34,423 bases of DNA from Sphingopyxis granuli NBRC 100800 (GCF_001591045.1 NZ_BCUA01000040.1:1-34423); one strand, 5' to 3'; counted from the stretch's first letter, positions 1-14,844 are shown. Numbers and translations are program-made. Notes: generated from the sequence alone by a model not told the origin.

Positions 1-26
1 CCTTTTCATTCAAGGACGATCATGCC

Positions 27-743
27 CTAATCCGCCGTCTTGGGCAGCGTTCCGTTGGCGCCGGTGCGGATGATATTGTCCGCGACCGGCGGCAGCTCGA
101 ACGGCGCCGGCGGCGGCGATACGCTCAGCTTGTCGGCGAAGAGCAGGCGCCCGGGGCCGAGCTTGTAGAGAATCTGCGGCAGCAGCGCCTCGCCGAACAC
201 GAAGCAGCCTTCGCTGCGCCCGAGCTTGCCCTGCGTCGCGATCAGCGCGGGGTCGGCATACCAGGCGCCGTGGACGACGATCGCGCGGATGTCGGCGTTG
301 CTGTTGTCGGGCTCCAGCCCCGCGAGGCGCATCGACGAACCGTTGGCGCCCCAATAATAGTCGCTGGTGCGATAGGCGCCGCGCGAACTGGCCAGCGATC
401 CGACGCGGTTCGAGAAACTCTTGAGCCAACCGTCGTGCTGCGGGTCGGAACCGCGACCGTGGGTCACCGGATAGAGGTCGATGGTGCCCGCGACGAGGTC
501 GACGAGCGCGAAGCGCGGACGCGAAGAGGGCAGTCCGAAATCGACGATGCCGACGCGATCGGTCTGGCCGATTCGGTTGCCCTGCCGTTCGAGCTGCTGG
601 CGCGCGACCGCCAGATAATCGACCGGCGGCGCGGGCGGCGCCACCGGCTGCCGAATCCAGTCGGGGAACTGCGCGCGGGCCGGGACGGCGGCCATCGCCC
701 CCGCACCGGCCAAGGCCGCCAGCATCGCCCTGCGATCCATCAT
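27..743 (-). CDS. murein L,D-transpeptidase catalytic domain protein (YkuD_2-like)
   Basis: Predicted 238-residue exported protein of the L,D-transpeptidase fold, which in this family acts on peptidoglycan peptides in the periplasm. The N-terminus (MMDRRAMLAALAGAGAMAA, then VPARAQ) is a signal sequence with a twin-arginine-like start and an AxA-type cleavage site. The catalytic signature is in the C-terminal half: a VHGAWY stretch supplies the histidine and GRSEGCFVF supplies the active cysteine after SxGC. The conserved SSRGAY segment lies upstream. Start: the ATG ending at 743 puts the signal peptide at the N-terminus; a GTG three codons upstream is possible. The next gene is divergent. The domain call is firm; the exact bond acted on cannot be read from the sequence, and many members of this subfamily are uncharacterised. 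Confidence 0.85.
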   Translation of the reverse strand: MMDRRAMLAALAGAGAMAAVPARAQFPDWIRQPVAPPAPPVDYLAVARQQLERQGNRIGQTDRVGIVDFGLPSSRPRFALVDLVAGTIDLYPVTHGRGSDPQHDGWLKSFSNRVGSLASSRGAYRTSDYYWGANGSSMRLAGLEPDNSNADIRAIVVHGAWYADPALIATQGKLGRSEGCFVFGEALLPQILYKLGPGRLLFADKLSVSPPPAPFELPPVADNIIRTGANGTLPKTAD

Positions 744-948
744 CTCATTCACGTGCAACCCAACCCCGCATCGGCCGCCAGCCGGCGGCTCCTCGATCGT
801 CATAAGCGCCTGTCCGCGTGGCAAAGGCAAGACGGTCGTGCTTCGTCATGCGGGAGAATGTGGCATATTCGCCATGAATAGCGGGTTTACGCCGGCGCCC
901 CTTTTCACGACCTTGCCCGCGCCGGACCCGCGCGGTAGGAGCGAGCGC

Positions 949-1293
949 ATGAAAGCGACCATCTGGCACAATCCCGCCTGCGGCACCTCGCGCAAGACCC
1001 TCGCCATCCTCGAAGAGACGCCCGGCGTCGAGGTCGAGGTCGTCGAATATCTGAAGACGCCCTACACCGCCGACAAGTTGCAGCAACTCTTCGCGGACGC
1101 CGGGCTGACGGCGCGCGAAGCGCTTCGCCTGCGCGGCACCGACGCCGAGGAGCGGGGCCTGCCCGACGCGGACGAGGACGCAATCATCGCCGCGATGGTG
1201 GCCAATCCCGCCTATGTGAACCGGCCCTTCGTCGAAACCGACAAGGGTGTGCGTTACTGCCGGCCGCAGGACGTGGTACGGGAAATTCTCTAG
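949..1293 (+). CDS. arsC: glutaredoxin-coupled arsenate reductase family protein (ArsC)
   Basis: 114-residue cytoplasmic thioredoxin-fold protein. The N-terminal HNPACGTSRKTL carries the ArsC/Spx-type active-site cysteine (Cys11) followed by the anion-binding loop and Arg15. RPFVETDKGVRYCRP near the C-terminus matches the conserved RP and R positions of the ArsC family. Known members reduce arsenate to arsenite with glutathione and glutaredoxin. The start at 949 is chosen because TAGGAG sits seven bases upstream and the family N-terminus aligns there; an open frame further upstream has no support. There is no arsenite exporter or ArsR beside it, so this may be the stand-alone form found in many genomes, and a role as a general YffB/Spx-like reductase is not excluded. 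It converges with recF; I see no clear terminator between them. Confidence 0.85.
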   Translation: MKATIWHNPACGTSRKTLAILEETPGVEVEVVEYLKTPYTADKLQQLFADAGLTAREALRLRGTDAEERGLPDADEDAIIAAMVANPAYVNRPFVETDKGVRYCRPQDVVREIL

Positions 1294-1342
1294 ACTGCCG
1301 CTCCGTCACGTGCATTGACGCCGACATCGGCCGATCCGTCCC

Positions 1343-2458
1343 TCATGCGGCCGAAATCCGACCGCCCGCGATATGGAAACGCGTCACCGGGCCCGGCATG
1401 GCGTCGAACAGCGCCGCCTCGGTTCCGGTCAGCCACGCCTGCCCTCCCTGCCCCGCGAGCCGCTCGTAGAGCGCGGCACGGCGCGATGGGTCGAGATGCG
1501 CGGCGACCTCGTCGAGTAGCAGCACCGGCCGCCGCCCCCGCGCCCGCGCCCGCGCCACGCAATCGCCGTGCGCGAGGATGAGCGAGAGCAGCATTGCCTT
1601 TTGCTCGCCGGTCGAACAGCGCGCCGCCGCGCGGCCGCTCGCGGCGTGGACGGCGGACAGATCGTCGCGGTGCGGCCCGGCGGTCGCCCGTCCCGCCGCC
1701 GCGTCGATCCGCCGCCGCCCCGCGAACAGCGCACGCAGCGCCTCGGCCGTCCATGGTTCGGCGCGGGCCTCTCCTTCGCTGTCGACGAGCGTCAGCAGCG
1801 GCCGCGCGAAGGGGGCGTCGGGCTGCTGCGCCAGTTCGGCGGACAGCGCCGCGAGCGTGTGCTGCCGCGCCGCGTCGATTGCGGCGCCATGCTCGGCGAG
1901 TTGCGCTTCGAGACTGGCAAGCCATTGCGGGTCCGCCGAAGCCGCGTCGGCGAGCAGCTTGCCGCGCGCGCGCAGCGCCGCCTCGTAGCGGTTGCCGTGC
2001 TGCGCGTGGCGGGGATCGAGCGCCAGCACCAGCCGGTCGAGGAAGCGCCGCCGGTTCCCCGCGGTCTCGACGAACAGCCGGTCCATCGCGGGGGTGAGCC
2101 ACAGCACCGCCAGCCAGTCGCCGAGCGCGGTCGCCGCCGCCGCGCCGCCGTTGATCCGCACCAGCCGCCGCCCCGGATGCGCGGGCTCGATCCCGGTGCC
2201 GAGCGCGACCGGCGGCAGATCGTCGCCCGCAAGCACCTCCGCGAACACCGCGAAGCCGCCGCTCGCCCCGTCGCGCACCATCTCGGCGAGCGGCGCGCGG
2301 CGCAGCCCGCGACCCGGCGCGAGCAGCGAGATCGCCTCCAATATATTGGTCTTGCCCGCGCCATTGTCGCCGTGGAGCGCGACCAGCCCCGGACCAGCGG
2401 CCAGATCCGCGCCGGCGTGATTGCGAAAATCGGTCAGCGAGAGGCGGATCAGCGTCAT
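1343..2458 (-). CDS. recF: DNA replication and repair protein RecF
   Basis: 371-residue SMC-like ATPase that helps RecO and RecR load RecA onto gapped DNA. Visible motifs: N-terminal LSLTDFRNH, Walker A GDNGAGKT (residues 30-37), ABC signature STGEQKAML, Walker [15 protein letters not shown] and a D-loop region behind it. Length is normal for the family. The ATG at 2458 has GGAAAG about seven bases upstream and gives the usual MTLIRL-type N-terminus; a GTG nine codons earlier is less likely. It is not next to dnaA-dnaN-gyrB here but stands alone, divergent from the small peptide/PspC genes. A 6-bp inverted repeat (TTTCCC at 2478-2483, GGGAAA at 2491-2496) lies just upstream of the start; its role is unknown. 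Confidence 0.95.
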   Translation of the reverse strand: MTLIRLSLTDFRNHAGADLAAGPGLVALHGDNGAGKTNILEAISLLAPGRGLRRAPLAEMVRDGASGGFAVFAEVLAGDDLPPVALGTGIEPAHPGRRLVRINGGAAAATALGDWLAVLWLTPAMDRLFVETAGNRRRFLDRLVLALDPRHAQHGNRYEAALRARGKLLADAASADPQWLASLEAQLAEHGAAIDAARQHTLAALSAELAQQPDAPFARPLLTLVDSEGEARAEPWTAEALRALFAGRRRIDAAAGRATAGPHRDDLSAVHAASGRAAARCSTGEQKAMLLSLILAHGDCVARARARGRRPVLLLDEVAAHLDPSRRAALYERLAGQGGQAWLTGTEAALFDAMPGPVTRFHIAGGRISAA

Positions 2459-2798
2459 CGGCTTTCCGCGTAGGATATTTCCCACGCCAAGGGAAACCGC
2501 TCTTTCGCCCCGTGCGGCGCGACAGCGGGATCAGCAGGCGGGTTCATCGGCCACGAACCTGGGGGCGAACCGGCCTTCCATGCGGAGGTGACGAAAAACA
2601 CCCCGCCGGATCCAAGCCGCATAGATCATGCCGATCAATGGCATTTTTTCCCATCATCGCGCAATTTTCACAACGAAATAAAATATCAAAACCGCAAAAA
2701 CAGCGCTGAACCGCCAATGAACGCAATTGGCACGATCCCTGCAAAACACGGGACATCCACCGGACAACCCGGATGGGAGGAAAGAAAGGAACTTCACA
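2459..2798. other. 340-bp divergent spacer between recF and the PspC operon
   Basis: No credible gene. The half next to recF is GC-rich and holds the TTTCCC/GGGAAA inverted repeat (2478-2496). The stretch from about 2640 to 2705 is markedly AT-rich for this genome (several A and T runs) and lies directly upstream of the sigma-54 promoter, where a bent region, IHF site or enhancer-binding-protein sites would be expected. I could not identify a clear palindromic activator site or a full IHF consensus in it. Confidence 0.6.
2728..2743 (+). promoter_or_regulatory. sigma-54 (RpoN) -24/-12 promoter
   Basis: TGGCACGATCCCTGCA has the invariant GG at 2729-2730 and GC at 2741-2742 separated by exactly ten bases, matching the YTGGCACGrNNNTTGCW consensus except for C in place of the first T of the -12 block. 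Predicted transcript start is near 2754, about 45 bases before the ATG at 2799. The fit plus the AT-rich upstream DNA and a PspC gene downstream (psp operons are RpoN-dependent in enterobacteria) makes this a strong call. Confidence 0.8.
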
Positions 2799-2924
2799 AT
2801 GGCCCGTTTCGACATGGACTCGTTCAAGAGCTACGCCCTCGCCGCCTTCGCATCGCTCTATGCCTCGGCCCTGCTGATGGCGATTGCCGCCCAGAACGCG
2901 CAGGTCGGCTCGCTGGTCGTCTGA
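2799..2924 (+). CDS. 41-residue predicted membrane peptide, first gene after the sigma-54 promoter
   Basis: Unrecognised small protein. It has a short polar start (MARFDMDSFK), one hydrophobic stretch at about residues 12-31 (YALAAFASLYASALLMAIAA) long enough for a single membrane span, and a short polar tail ending GSLVV. An AAGGA-type ribosome-binding site lies about eight bases before the ATG. It sits 58 bp upstream of the PspC gene on the same strand and both follow the RpoN promoter, so a two-gene envelope-stress operon is inferred. It occupies the place PspB has beside PspC in other bacteria but shows no PspB-like sequence that I can see. An upstream in-frame start would lie before the predicted transcript start, which supports this short version. 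Confidence 0.65.
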   Translation: MARFDMDSFKSYALAAFASLYASALLMAIAAQNAQVGSLVV

Positions 2925-2982
2925 CCGGCCGCAGCCTTCGCCAGTAACGCCGGCCCCCGCGGCCGGGATCGAAAGGAACAAC

Positions 2983-3162
2983 ATGAAACAGGGTTTTCGC
3001 AAGAATCGTCAGGACGGCCTGATCTTCGGGGTCTGTGCCGGCCTGGCCGATCAGTTCGGCTTCGACGTCTTGTGGACACGCGTCGCCTTCGTGGCGCTGA
3101 CCTTGCTCGGCTTCGGCCTGCCGCTGCTGCTCTACCTGACCGTCGCGATCCTCGCGCCCTAG
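2983..3162 (+). CDS. pspC: PspC domain protein
   Basis: 59-residue protein that is essentially one PspC domain. It starts with basic residues (KQGFRKNRQDG), followed by the hallmark IFGVCAGLADQFGFDVLWTRVAFV and one or two hydrophobic segments to the C-terminus (LTLLGFGLPLLLYLTVAIL). PspC in enterobacteria is an inner-membrane sensor or regulator of the phage-shock response; stand-alone short PspC proteins are common and their role is less clear. The start is supported by AAAGGAACAAC just before the ATG. It is followed by a strong terminator. pspA and pspF are not in this window, so linkage to a full Psp system has to be established elsewhere in the genome. Confidence 0.85.
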   Translation: MKQGFRKNRQDGLIFGVCAGLADQFGFDVLWTRVAFVALTLLGFGLPLLLYLTVAILAP

Positions 3163-3221
3163 CAGCACCGGGCCGGCCGCCTTCGAGGCGCCAGCACCGG
3201 CCCGCCCATTTCCAGAACCAG

Positions 3222-3251
3222 AAGCCCGTCGGCCGCGCCGGCGGGCTTTTT
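3222..3251 (+). terminator. rho-independent terminator after pspC
   Basis: A 12-bp stem (AAGCCCGTCGGC at 3222-3233 with GCCGGCGGGCTT at 3237-3248, one G-T pair), a three-base loop and a run of T at 3247-3251. It lies four bases from the end of the convergent methyltransferase gene and could serve both strands. Confidence 0.85.
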
Positions 3252-3254
3252 CAT

Positions 3255-3950
3255 TCATCGATTCAGCGCGCCCCTTTTCGGGAACAAACGGCCGGTGCGC
3301 GCGCAATATTCGTCCCATGCGTCGCCGAACCGGCCGCGCATCAGAGCCTCCTCGTTCGGAACGCGAAGGAACCACATGGCCGCGAAGGCCGGCACGACCA
3401 GAAAGCCGGCGATCCAATTATGGATCAACAGCGGCTGCGCGAGCGCCGATATCCAGATCGCGGCATACATGGGATGGCGAATACGGGCATAGATGCCCTT
3501 TGCAACCAGCTGGTGCCCGTCGCGAACCTCCAGCCCCGGACTCCAGTTACGGCCAAGGTCCGCATGGCTGCGCCAGAACAGCCACAGATAGGCGGGCTGC
3601 GCCAGCGCCCCGATCGCCGTCGCCCAGTCGGGCAGCGAATAGTCGGCAAAGCCAAGGCCCCCTACCGCAAGATGAAGAAGGGGCAGCACCATCATCGCAA
3701 GAAACATCGCCGCAAGCAGCAGGATTTCGTCCAGTCCTTTGCGCGCATCGACCACGATATTGGCGCGGTTGCGCTTCGCATGCGGCGTGCGAATGGCGAA
3801 GGTCGCGACGAAGGCCGCGAGCCAGACCAGCGCCCCCCAGCCATTCTCCCGCCATCGCAGCGCGGCAGCCAGCAACAACGCGAGAGCGACGATCACGGTC
3901 GCCGCCATGACCAGCCCTTTCAGGATCGGTCGCTGCGCCTTGTCCGCCAT
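3255..3950 (-). CDS. isoprenylcysteine carboxyl methyltransferase-family membrane protein
   Basis: 231-residue integral membrane protein with four to five hydrophobic segments. The C-terminal half has the ICMT/PEMT family signature: GIYARIRHPMYAA (RHPMY, cofactor-binding loop), then a hydrophobic hairpin, then NEEALMRGRFGDAWDEYCA, where the NEE and the DEYC segments match the conserved ExxL...F...Y pattern. Family members methylate lipids or prenylated substrates with S-adenosylmethionine, but bacterial homologues mostly have no known substrate. The ATG at 3950 follows GGGAGGGAAAG. A Fur-box-like palindrome 46 bp upstream suggests iron control, which is unusual for this family. No operon partner: terminators or spacers flank it on both sides. 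Confidence 0.8.
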   Translation of the reverse strand: MADKAQRPILKGLVMAATVIVALALLLAAALRWRENGWGALVWLAAFVATFAIRTPHAKRNRANIVVDARKGLDEILLLAAMFLAMMVLPLLHLAVGGLGFADYSLPDWATAIGALAQPAYLWLFWRSHADLGRNWSPGLEVRDGHQLVAKGIYARIRHPMYAAIWISALAQPLLIHNWIAGFLVVPAFAAMWFLRVPNEEALMRGRFGDAWDEYCARTGRLFPKRGALNR

Positions 3951-3995
3951 CTTTCCCTCCCGTGCGTGCGTCGATGGCTGCCGCTTACTATATTT

Positions 3996-4014
3996 GATAT
4001 TGATTCTCAATATC
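3996..4014 (-). promoter_or_regulatory. Fur-box-like operator upstream of the methyltransferase gene
   Basis: GATATTGATTCTCAATATC is a 19-bp palindrome with perfect 8-bp arms and a 3-bp centre. It matches 15 of 19 positions of the classical Fur box GATAATGATAATCATTATC. It lies 46-64 bp upstream of the ATG at 3950, in an AT-rich patch where a promoter would sit. Binding by Fur (or a related regulator) is inferred from the match only; alphaproteobacterial Fur/Mur/Irr sites can deviate from this consensus. Confidence 0.55.
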
Positions 4015-4156
4015 TATTAAAAAGAGGGCCAACCGGAAACTCTCGGCCTCTTGCCCATGCCGAACTCGTTTCGACATCCGTGGCCGACCTCACCTTCATT
4101 CAAGGGCAGGCCGCGTCCCCTGAAGCTGGGGATTATCCCTGCCCGACAGGAATTGT

Positions 4157-4224
4157 TCCCCGGCGAAAGCCGGGGTCCATGCCAGATGGCGCTGCCGCTT
4201 CCGGACCCCGGCTTTCGCCGGGGA
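4157..4224. repeat. REP-like palindromic element, perfect 22-bp inverted repeat
   Basis: Arms 4157-4178 and 4203-4224 are exact reverse complements, separated by 24 bp. Each arm is itself a small hairpin (CCCCGGC-GAAA-GCCGGGG), so the unit can fold as two short hairpins or one long cruciform. The core resembles the CCCGGCGAAAGCCGGG repeats scattered through sphingomonad genomes (from memory). It lies in a non-coding spacer. Confidence 0.8.
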
Positions 4225-4344
4225 GCGAGATCCGCCATGTTCCAAGGGAGGAGACGAACCAATCCCGTTCAGGGTAGCGTAACAGGAGGGATTGGCCGTG
4301 CCGAACGCAGACATATTCGCGAGCCACCGGACTCCCAAAAGAAA

Positions 4345-4370
4345 GCCCCGCCGGATCGCTCCGGCGGGGC
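4345..4370 (-). terminator. rpoBC terminator
   Basis: A perfect 11-bp stem (GCCCCGCCGGA 4345-4355, TCCGGCGGGGC 4360-4370) with a four-base loop. On the minus strand it is followed by TTTCTTTT (4337-4344), 34 bases after the rpoC stop. Confidence 0.9.
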
Positions 4371-4403
4371 TTCTTTCCTTTGGCCGTCGGGCCGGCGTGA
4401 GGC

Positions 4404-8687
<4,284 letters not shown>

Positions 8688-8704
8688 ATTTCAGGCTCCA
8701 TCTT

Positions 8705-8729
8705 CCCCTCTCGCGGCCAGCGAGAGGGG
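8705..8729. repeat. hairpin in the rpoB-rpoC spacer
   Basis: CCCCTCTCG (8705-8713) and CGAGAGGGG (8721-8729) form a perfect 9-bp stem with a 7-base loop. In the rpoBC message it ends about 18 bases before the rpoC start codon and is not followed by a T run on that strand, so it is not a terminator for rpoB. It resembles the CCCCTCCCGC/GCGGGAGGGG palindromes at 19597 and 32720 and may be a diverged copy. Confidence 0.7.
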
Positions 8730-8740
8730 TGAGGAAAAAA

Positions 8741-12919
<4,179 letters not shown>

Positions 12920-13098
12920 AGTGATTGTCTCGCCTGCAAAAAATCAAGTCGCGAGCGCGATAGGGACGCAAAAAGGCCGCAGGCAACCGTTGCCGGTTTA
13001 CCGCAGCTTCTCAACGCATCCCGAAATCCCCGAAGCCCTATTCCTGTGGCCCGCTGCGCAAGGTCGGACCCGTCCCGGACGTAAGGAGGTGTGGGCGC

Positions 13099-13127
13099 GA
13101 TATAGGATCGGAGCCGCGCGCTGTCAA
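13099..13127 (-). promoter_or_regulatory. sigma-70-type promoter of rpoBC
   Basis: On the minus strand a perfect -35 TTGACA (13122-13127) is separated by 17 bases from TATATC (13099-13104). The predicted start is near 13092. This is the best housekeeping promoter in the window and fits a highly expressed operon. Confidence 0.85.
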
Positions 13128-13168
13128 CGTGGGGAGGTTGCCACGATGCCCCGCGCACTCACCCCCAT

Positions 13169-13195
13169 GTCATGCTGAACTTGTTTCAGCATGAC
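13169..13195. repeat. short palindromic repeat (GTCATGCTGAA type)
   Basis: GTCATGCTGAA (13169-13179) and TTCAGCATGAC (13185-13195) are a perfect 11-bp inverted repeat with a 5-base centre. From memory this sequence is a frequent intergenic element in sphingomonads. It has no T run and sits between the 3' end of the redoxin gene and the rpoB promoter. Confidence 0.75.
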
Positions 13196-13228
13196 GAAGC
13201 ATGTTGAAGCGGGCTCGGACCCGCACCC

Positions 13229-13762
13229 TCAGCCGCAATCGCCTCCGACGGCGCAGACGTCGCCCTCCTGCCCGACCGGCGGAATCGCGCCCTCCCCCTC
13301 GTCGAGCAGTTGCTGGATCGCGGCGCCGACGGCGAGGTCTGGGACATGGCCGAAGCGATGCAGGCGAAGGCGGCCCTGCCGGTCGATCAGCAACAGGCTC
13401 GGCGTGCCGCGCAGACCATAGCGCGCCATCGTGACCGGCATGCCCGCCGGATCGTCGTGGCGATCGACCGCCACCGGAAAGGCGATACGATATTCGTGGA
13501 GAAAGGGCTCGAGCGACACCGGGGTCATCGCGGCATGATGTTCGAACACGCTGTGCAGGCCGATGACGGCGACCGCTTCCTTCGGGAACAGCTCATATAT
13601 CCGCTGGAGCTGCGGCAGGCCGTTGGCGACGCAGCCGGGGCACAGCATCTGGAAGGCGCCGATCGCCACGACGCGGCCGCGCAGCGCCGCGAGCGACAGC
13701 GGCGCGCTGTTGAACCAGCGCGCAATGTCGAGTTCGGGGGCCGCGCCCGCTCCGGCCGTCAC
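13229..13762 (-). CDS. TlpA/AhpC-like redoxin
   Basis: About 177 residues with a thioredoxin-like fold. The active site is a CPGC motif in GAFQMLCPGCVANGLPQLQ; GTPSLLLIDRQGRLR with its cis-proline supplies the second half of the fold. No signal peptide or membrane anchor is visible, so a cytoplasmic place is likely. The C-terminus has an extra Cys pair (CAVGGDCG). The GTG at 13762 overlaps the stop of the upstream HTHP gene as GTGA, indicating translational coupling; a TTG four codons earlier would also work. The pairing with a peroxidase-like heme protein suggests peroxide or thiol redox work, but this is inference from context. Thiol-disulfide exchange is the family function. Confidence 0.75.
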   Translation of the reverse strand: MTAGAGAAPELDIARWFNSAPLSLAALRGRVVAIGAFQMLCPGCVANGLPQLQRIYELFPKEAVAVIGLHSVFEHHAAMTPVSLEPFLHEYRIAFPVAVDRHDDPAGMPVTMARYGLRGTPSLLLIDRQGRLRLHRFGHVPDLAVGAAIQQLLDEGEGAIPPVGQEGDVCAVGGDCG

Positions 13763-13995
13763 CGGCCCTTCCAATAGTCGTTCGCCGCGGCGACGGTCGC
13801 GAAATGGGTCGCGACGACCTGCGACGCGGCGATCAGTGAATCGGCATTGCCGCCATAGGCCGCCCGGCCCGCATCGCGGACCGCGGCGTCGGGCTGCGTC
13901 AGCTTGACCGCGATACGCGCCATCTTGACCGCGAGCGCGAAGCCCTCTTCGGGCGTTTCGGTCGTCAGGCTCGGCAGCCAGCTTGCGTCACTCAT
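13759..13995 (-). CDS. hexameric tyrosine-coordinated heme protein (HTHP)
   Basis: 78-residue protein recognised as the HTHP family, described structurally from Silicibacter pomeroyi as a ring-shaped hexamer with a tyrosine-ligated heme in each subunit and peroxidase/catalase-type activity. Visible family features: WLPSLTTETPEEGFALAVK at the start, a basic helix (ARIAVKLTQPDAAVRDAGR), Tyr47 in AAYGG as the likely heme ligand, VVATHF with His64, and NDYWK at the C-terminus. The ATG at 13995 follows AAAGGAG closely. Its stop overlaps the GTG of the redoxin gene, so both are one operon. It is divergent from the secreted protein at 14217. The physiological role of HTHP is not settled. Confidence 0.9.
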   Translation of the reverse strand: MSDASWLPSLTTETPEEGFALAVKMARIAVKLTQPDAAVRDAGRAAYGGNADSLIAASQVVATHFATVAAANDYWKGR

Positions 13996-14122
13996 CCTTT
14001 TTCTCCTTTGCGGGCGCCCGGACTCGGACAGCCGCGGCGAGCCTAGGCCTTTGCAGCCGAAAATGCACATCGGCGCCGAGCGCCGTCGCCGCCCCGTCGC
14101 GGCCGATTACACGACTCGTCCC

Positions 14123-14141
14123 GCCGAACGCACGGTTCGGC
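14123..14141. promoter_or_regulatory. 7-bp inverted repeat in the HTHP/secreted-protein divergent spacer
   Basis: GCCGAAC (14123-14129) and GTTCGGC (14135-14141) are perfect arms around a 5-base centre. They lie 15 bases before a TATATC sequence (14156-14161) that could be a -10 element for the plus-strand gene. It could be an operator shared by the two divergent genes; no regulator is adjacent, and chance in GC-rich DNA is possible. Confidence 0.3.
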
Positions 14142-14216
14142 AGCATCGCGTTGGCTATATCGCGCGCTGGCGGGTTCAGCGTGCATGTCTGTTGATCACC
14201 AAGGAGAATGAACGCG

Positions 14217-14822
14217 ATGCGAAAGATCGCCTGTTTGATGACGTCTCTTTCCCTCGGCATGGCCCTCGCCGCTGCTGCTCCGGCGGCAGCGCAGGAAGCG
14301 GCCCAGGCCGCGGCCGGCCCCAATCTTGCGCCCGGAACGGTCGTCTATGATTCCGAAGGCGCCGAAATCGGTCCGGTTTCCAGCGAGGTCGGCGACAATA
14401 TCGTCGTGATGCTGGGCGACAAGCCGGTCACCCTTCCCAAGAATGCATTCGGCCAGTCCGACAAGGGCCCCGCGATCACCATCACCCGCGCGCAGTTGAC
14501 CGCCGCGGTCGATCAGGCGGCCGCCCAGACCGCCGCCGCACTCGACGCCGCGATCCAGCCGGGTGCCGATATCCTCGGCGCGAATGGCAGCGCCGTGGTC
14601 GGCAAGGTCAAGCTGGTCGAAGCCGACGGCATCGTCGTCGCGACATCGAGCGGCGACGTCAAGCTGCCGCGCCATGCCTTCTTCCTCTCGCCCAAGGGTC
14701 TCGCCACCAGCTTCACCGCCGAGCAGTTCGCCGCGGCGGTCGCCGAAGCGACGGCCCCGGCAACCGCGAGCGAAGCGGTTGCCGATGCCGATACCGAGAC
14801 GCCGGATCGCTCCGCGAACTGA
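14217..14822 (+). CDS. secreted protein with two repeated beta-rich (PRC-barrel-like) domains
   Basis: About 201 residues, not matched to a named protein. A signal peptide (MRKIACLMTSLSLGMALAAA, then APAAAQ) is followed by two similar units: VVYDSEGAEIGPVSS...NIVVMLGDKPVTLPKNAF (about residues 40-75) and ILGANGSAVVGKVKLV...GIVVATSSGDVKLPRHAF (about 117-152). Each ends with an Ala-rich helix containing TRAQLTAAV or TAEQFAAAV. The D/N-G-x-xxG-xV pattern followed by a short sheet and LP-[KR]-[NH]-AF recalls PRC-barrel-like domains. The tail is acidic (ADADTETPDRSAN). Start: AAGGAG at 14201-14206 suits the ATG at 14217 better than the one at 14208. A strong terminator follows. A periplasmic place is inferred; function unknown. 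Confidence 0.75.
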   Translation: MRKIACLMTSLSLGMALAAAAPAAAQEAAQAAAGPNLAPGTVVYDSEGAEIGPVSSEVGDNIVVMLGDKPVTLPKNAFGQSDKGPAITITRAQLTAAVDQAAAQTAAALDAAIQPGADILGANGSAVVGKVKLVEADGIVVATSSGDVKLPRHAFFLSPKGLATSFTAEQFAAAVAEATAPATASEAVADADTETPDRSAN

Positions 14823-14844
14823 CGCGTCGCAGATCGCAAACAGG

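Larger units (their letters stand above)
3951..4403. other. 453-bp spacer between the methyltransferase gene and rpoC
   Basis: No credible gene. Reading up the plus strand it holds the Fur-box-like palindrome in an AT-rich patch (about 3985-4022), a long palindromic repeat (4157-4224) and the rpoC terminator (4345-4370). Just before the repeat, GGGCAGG and CCTGCCC (about 4104-4145) form another imperfect inverted pair, so the repeat may be larger than its perfect core. Confidence 0.6.
12920..13228. other. 309-bp rpoB leader and upstream spacer
   Basis: No gene. On the minus strand it contains the rpoB promoter (13099-13127) and a leader of about 173 bases with a short GGCAA/TTGCC hairpin (12982-12994) and an A/T run near 12970 and 12943-12948. 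Between the promoter and the redoxin gene lies a short palindromic repeat (13169-13195). Confidence 0.7.

Noticed and set aside
2512..2709. A 65-codon plus-strand open frame upstream of the small peptide gene
   Set aside because: No ribosome-binding site, Arg/Ser-rich composition, and it lies upstream of the predicted sigma-54 transcript start.
12970..12995. Hairpin plus T run in the rpoB leader as an attenuator
   Set aside because: The stem (GGCAA/TTGCC) is only five pairs and the T run starts seven bases after it, so it does not fit an intrinsic terminator.
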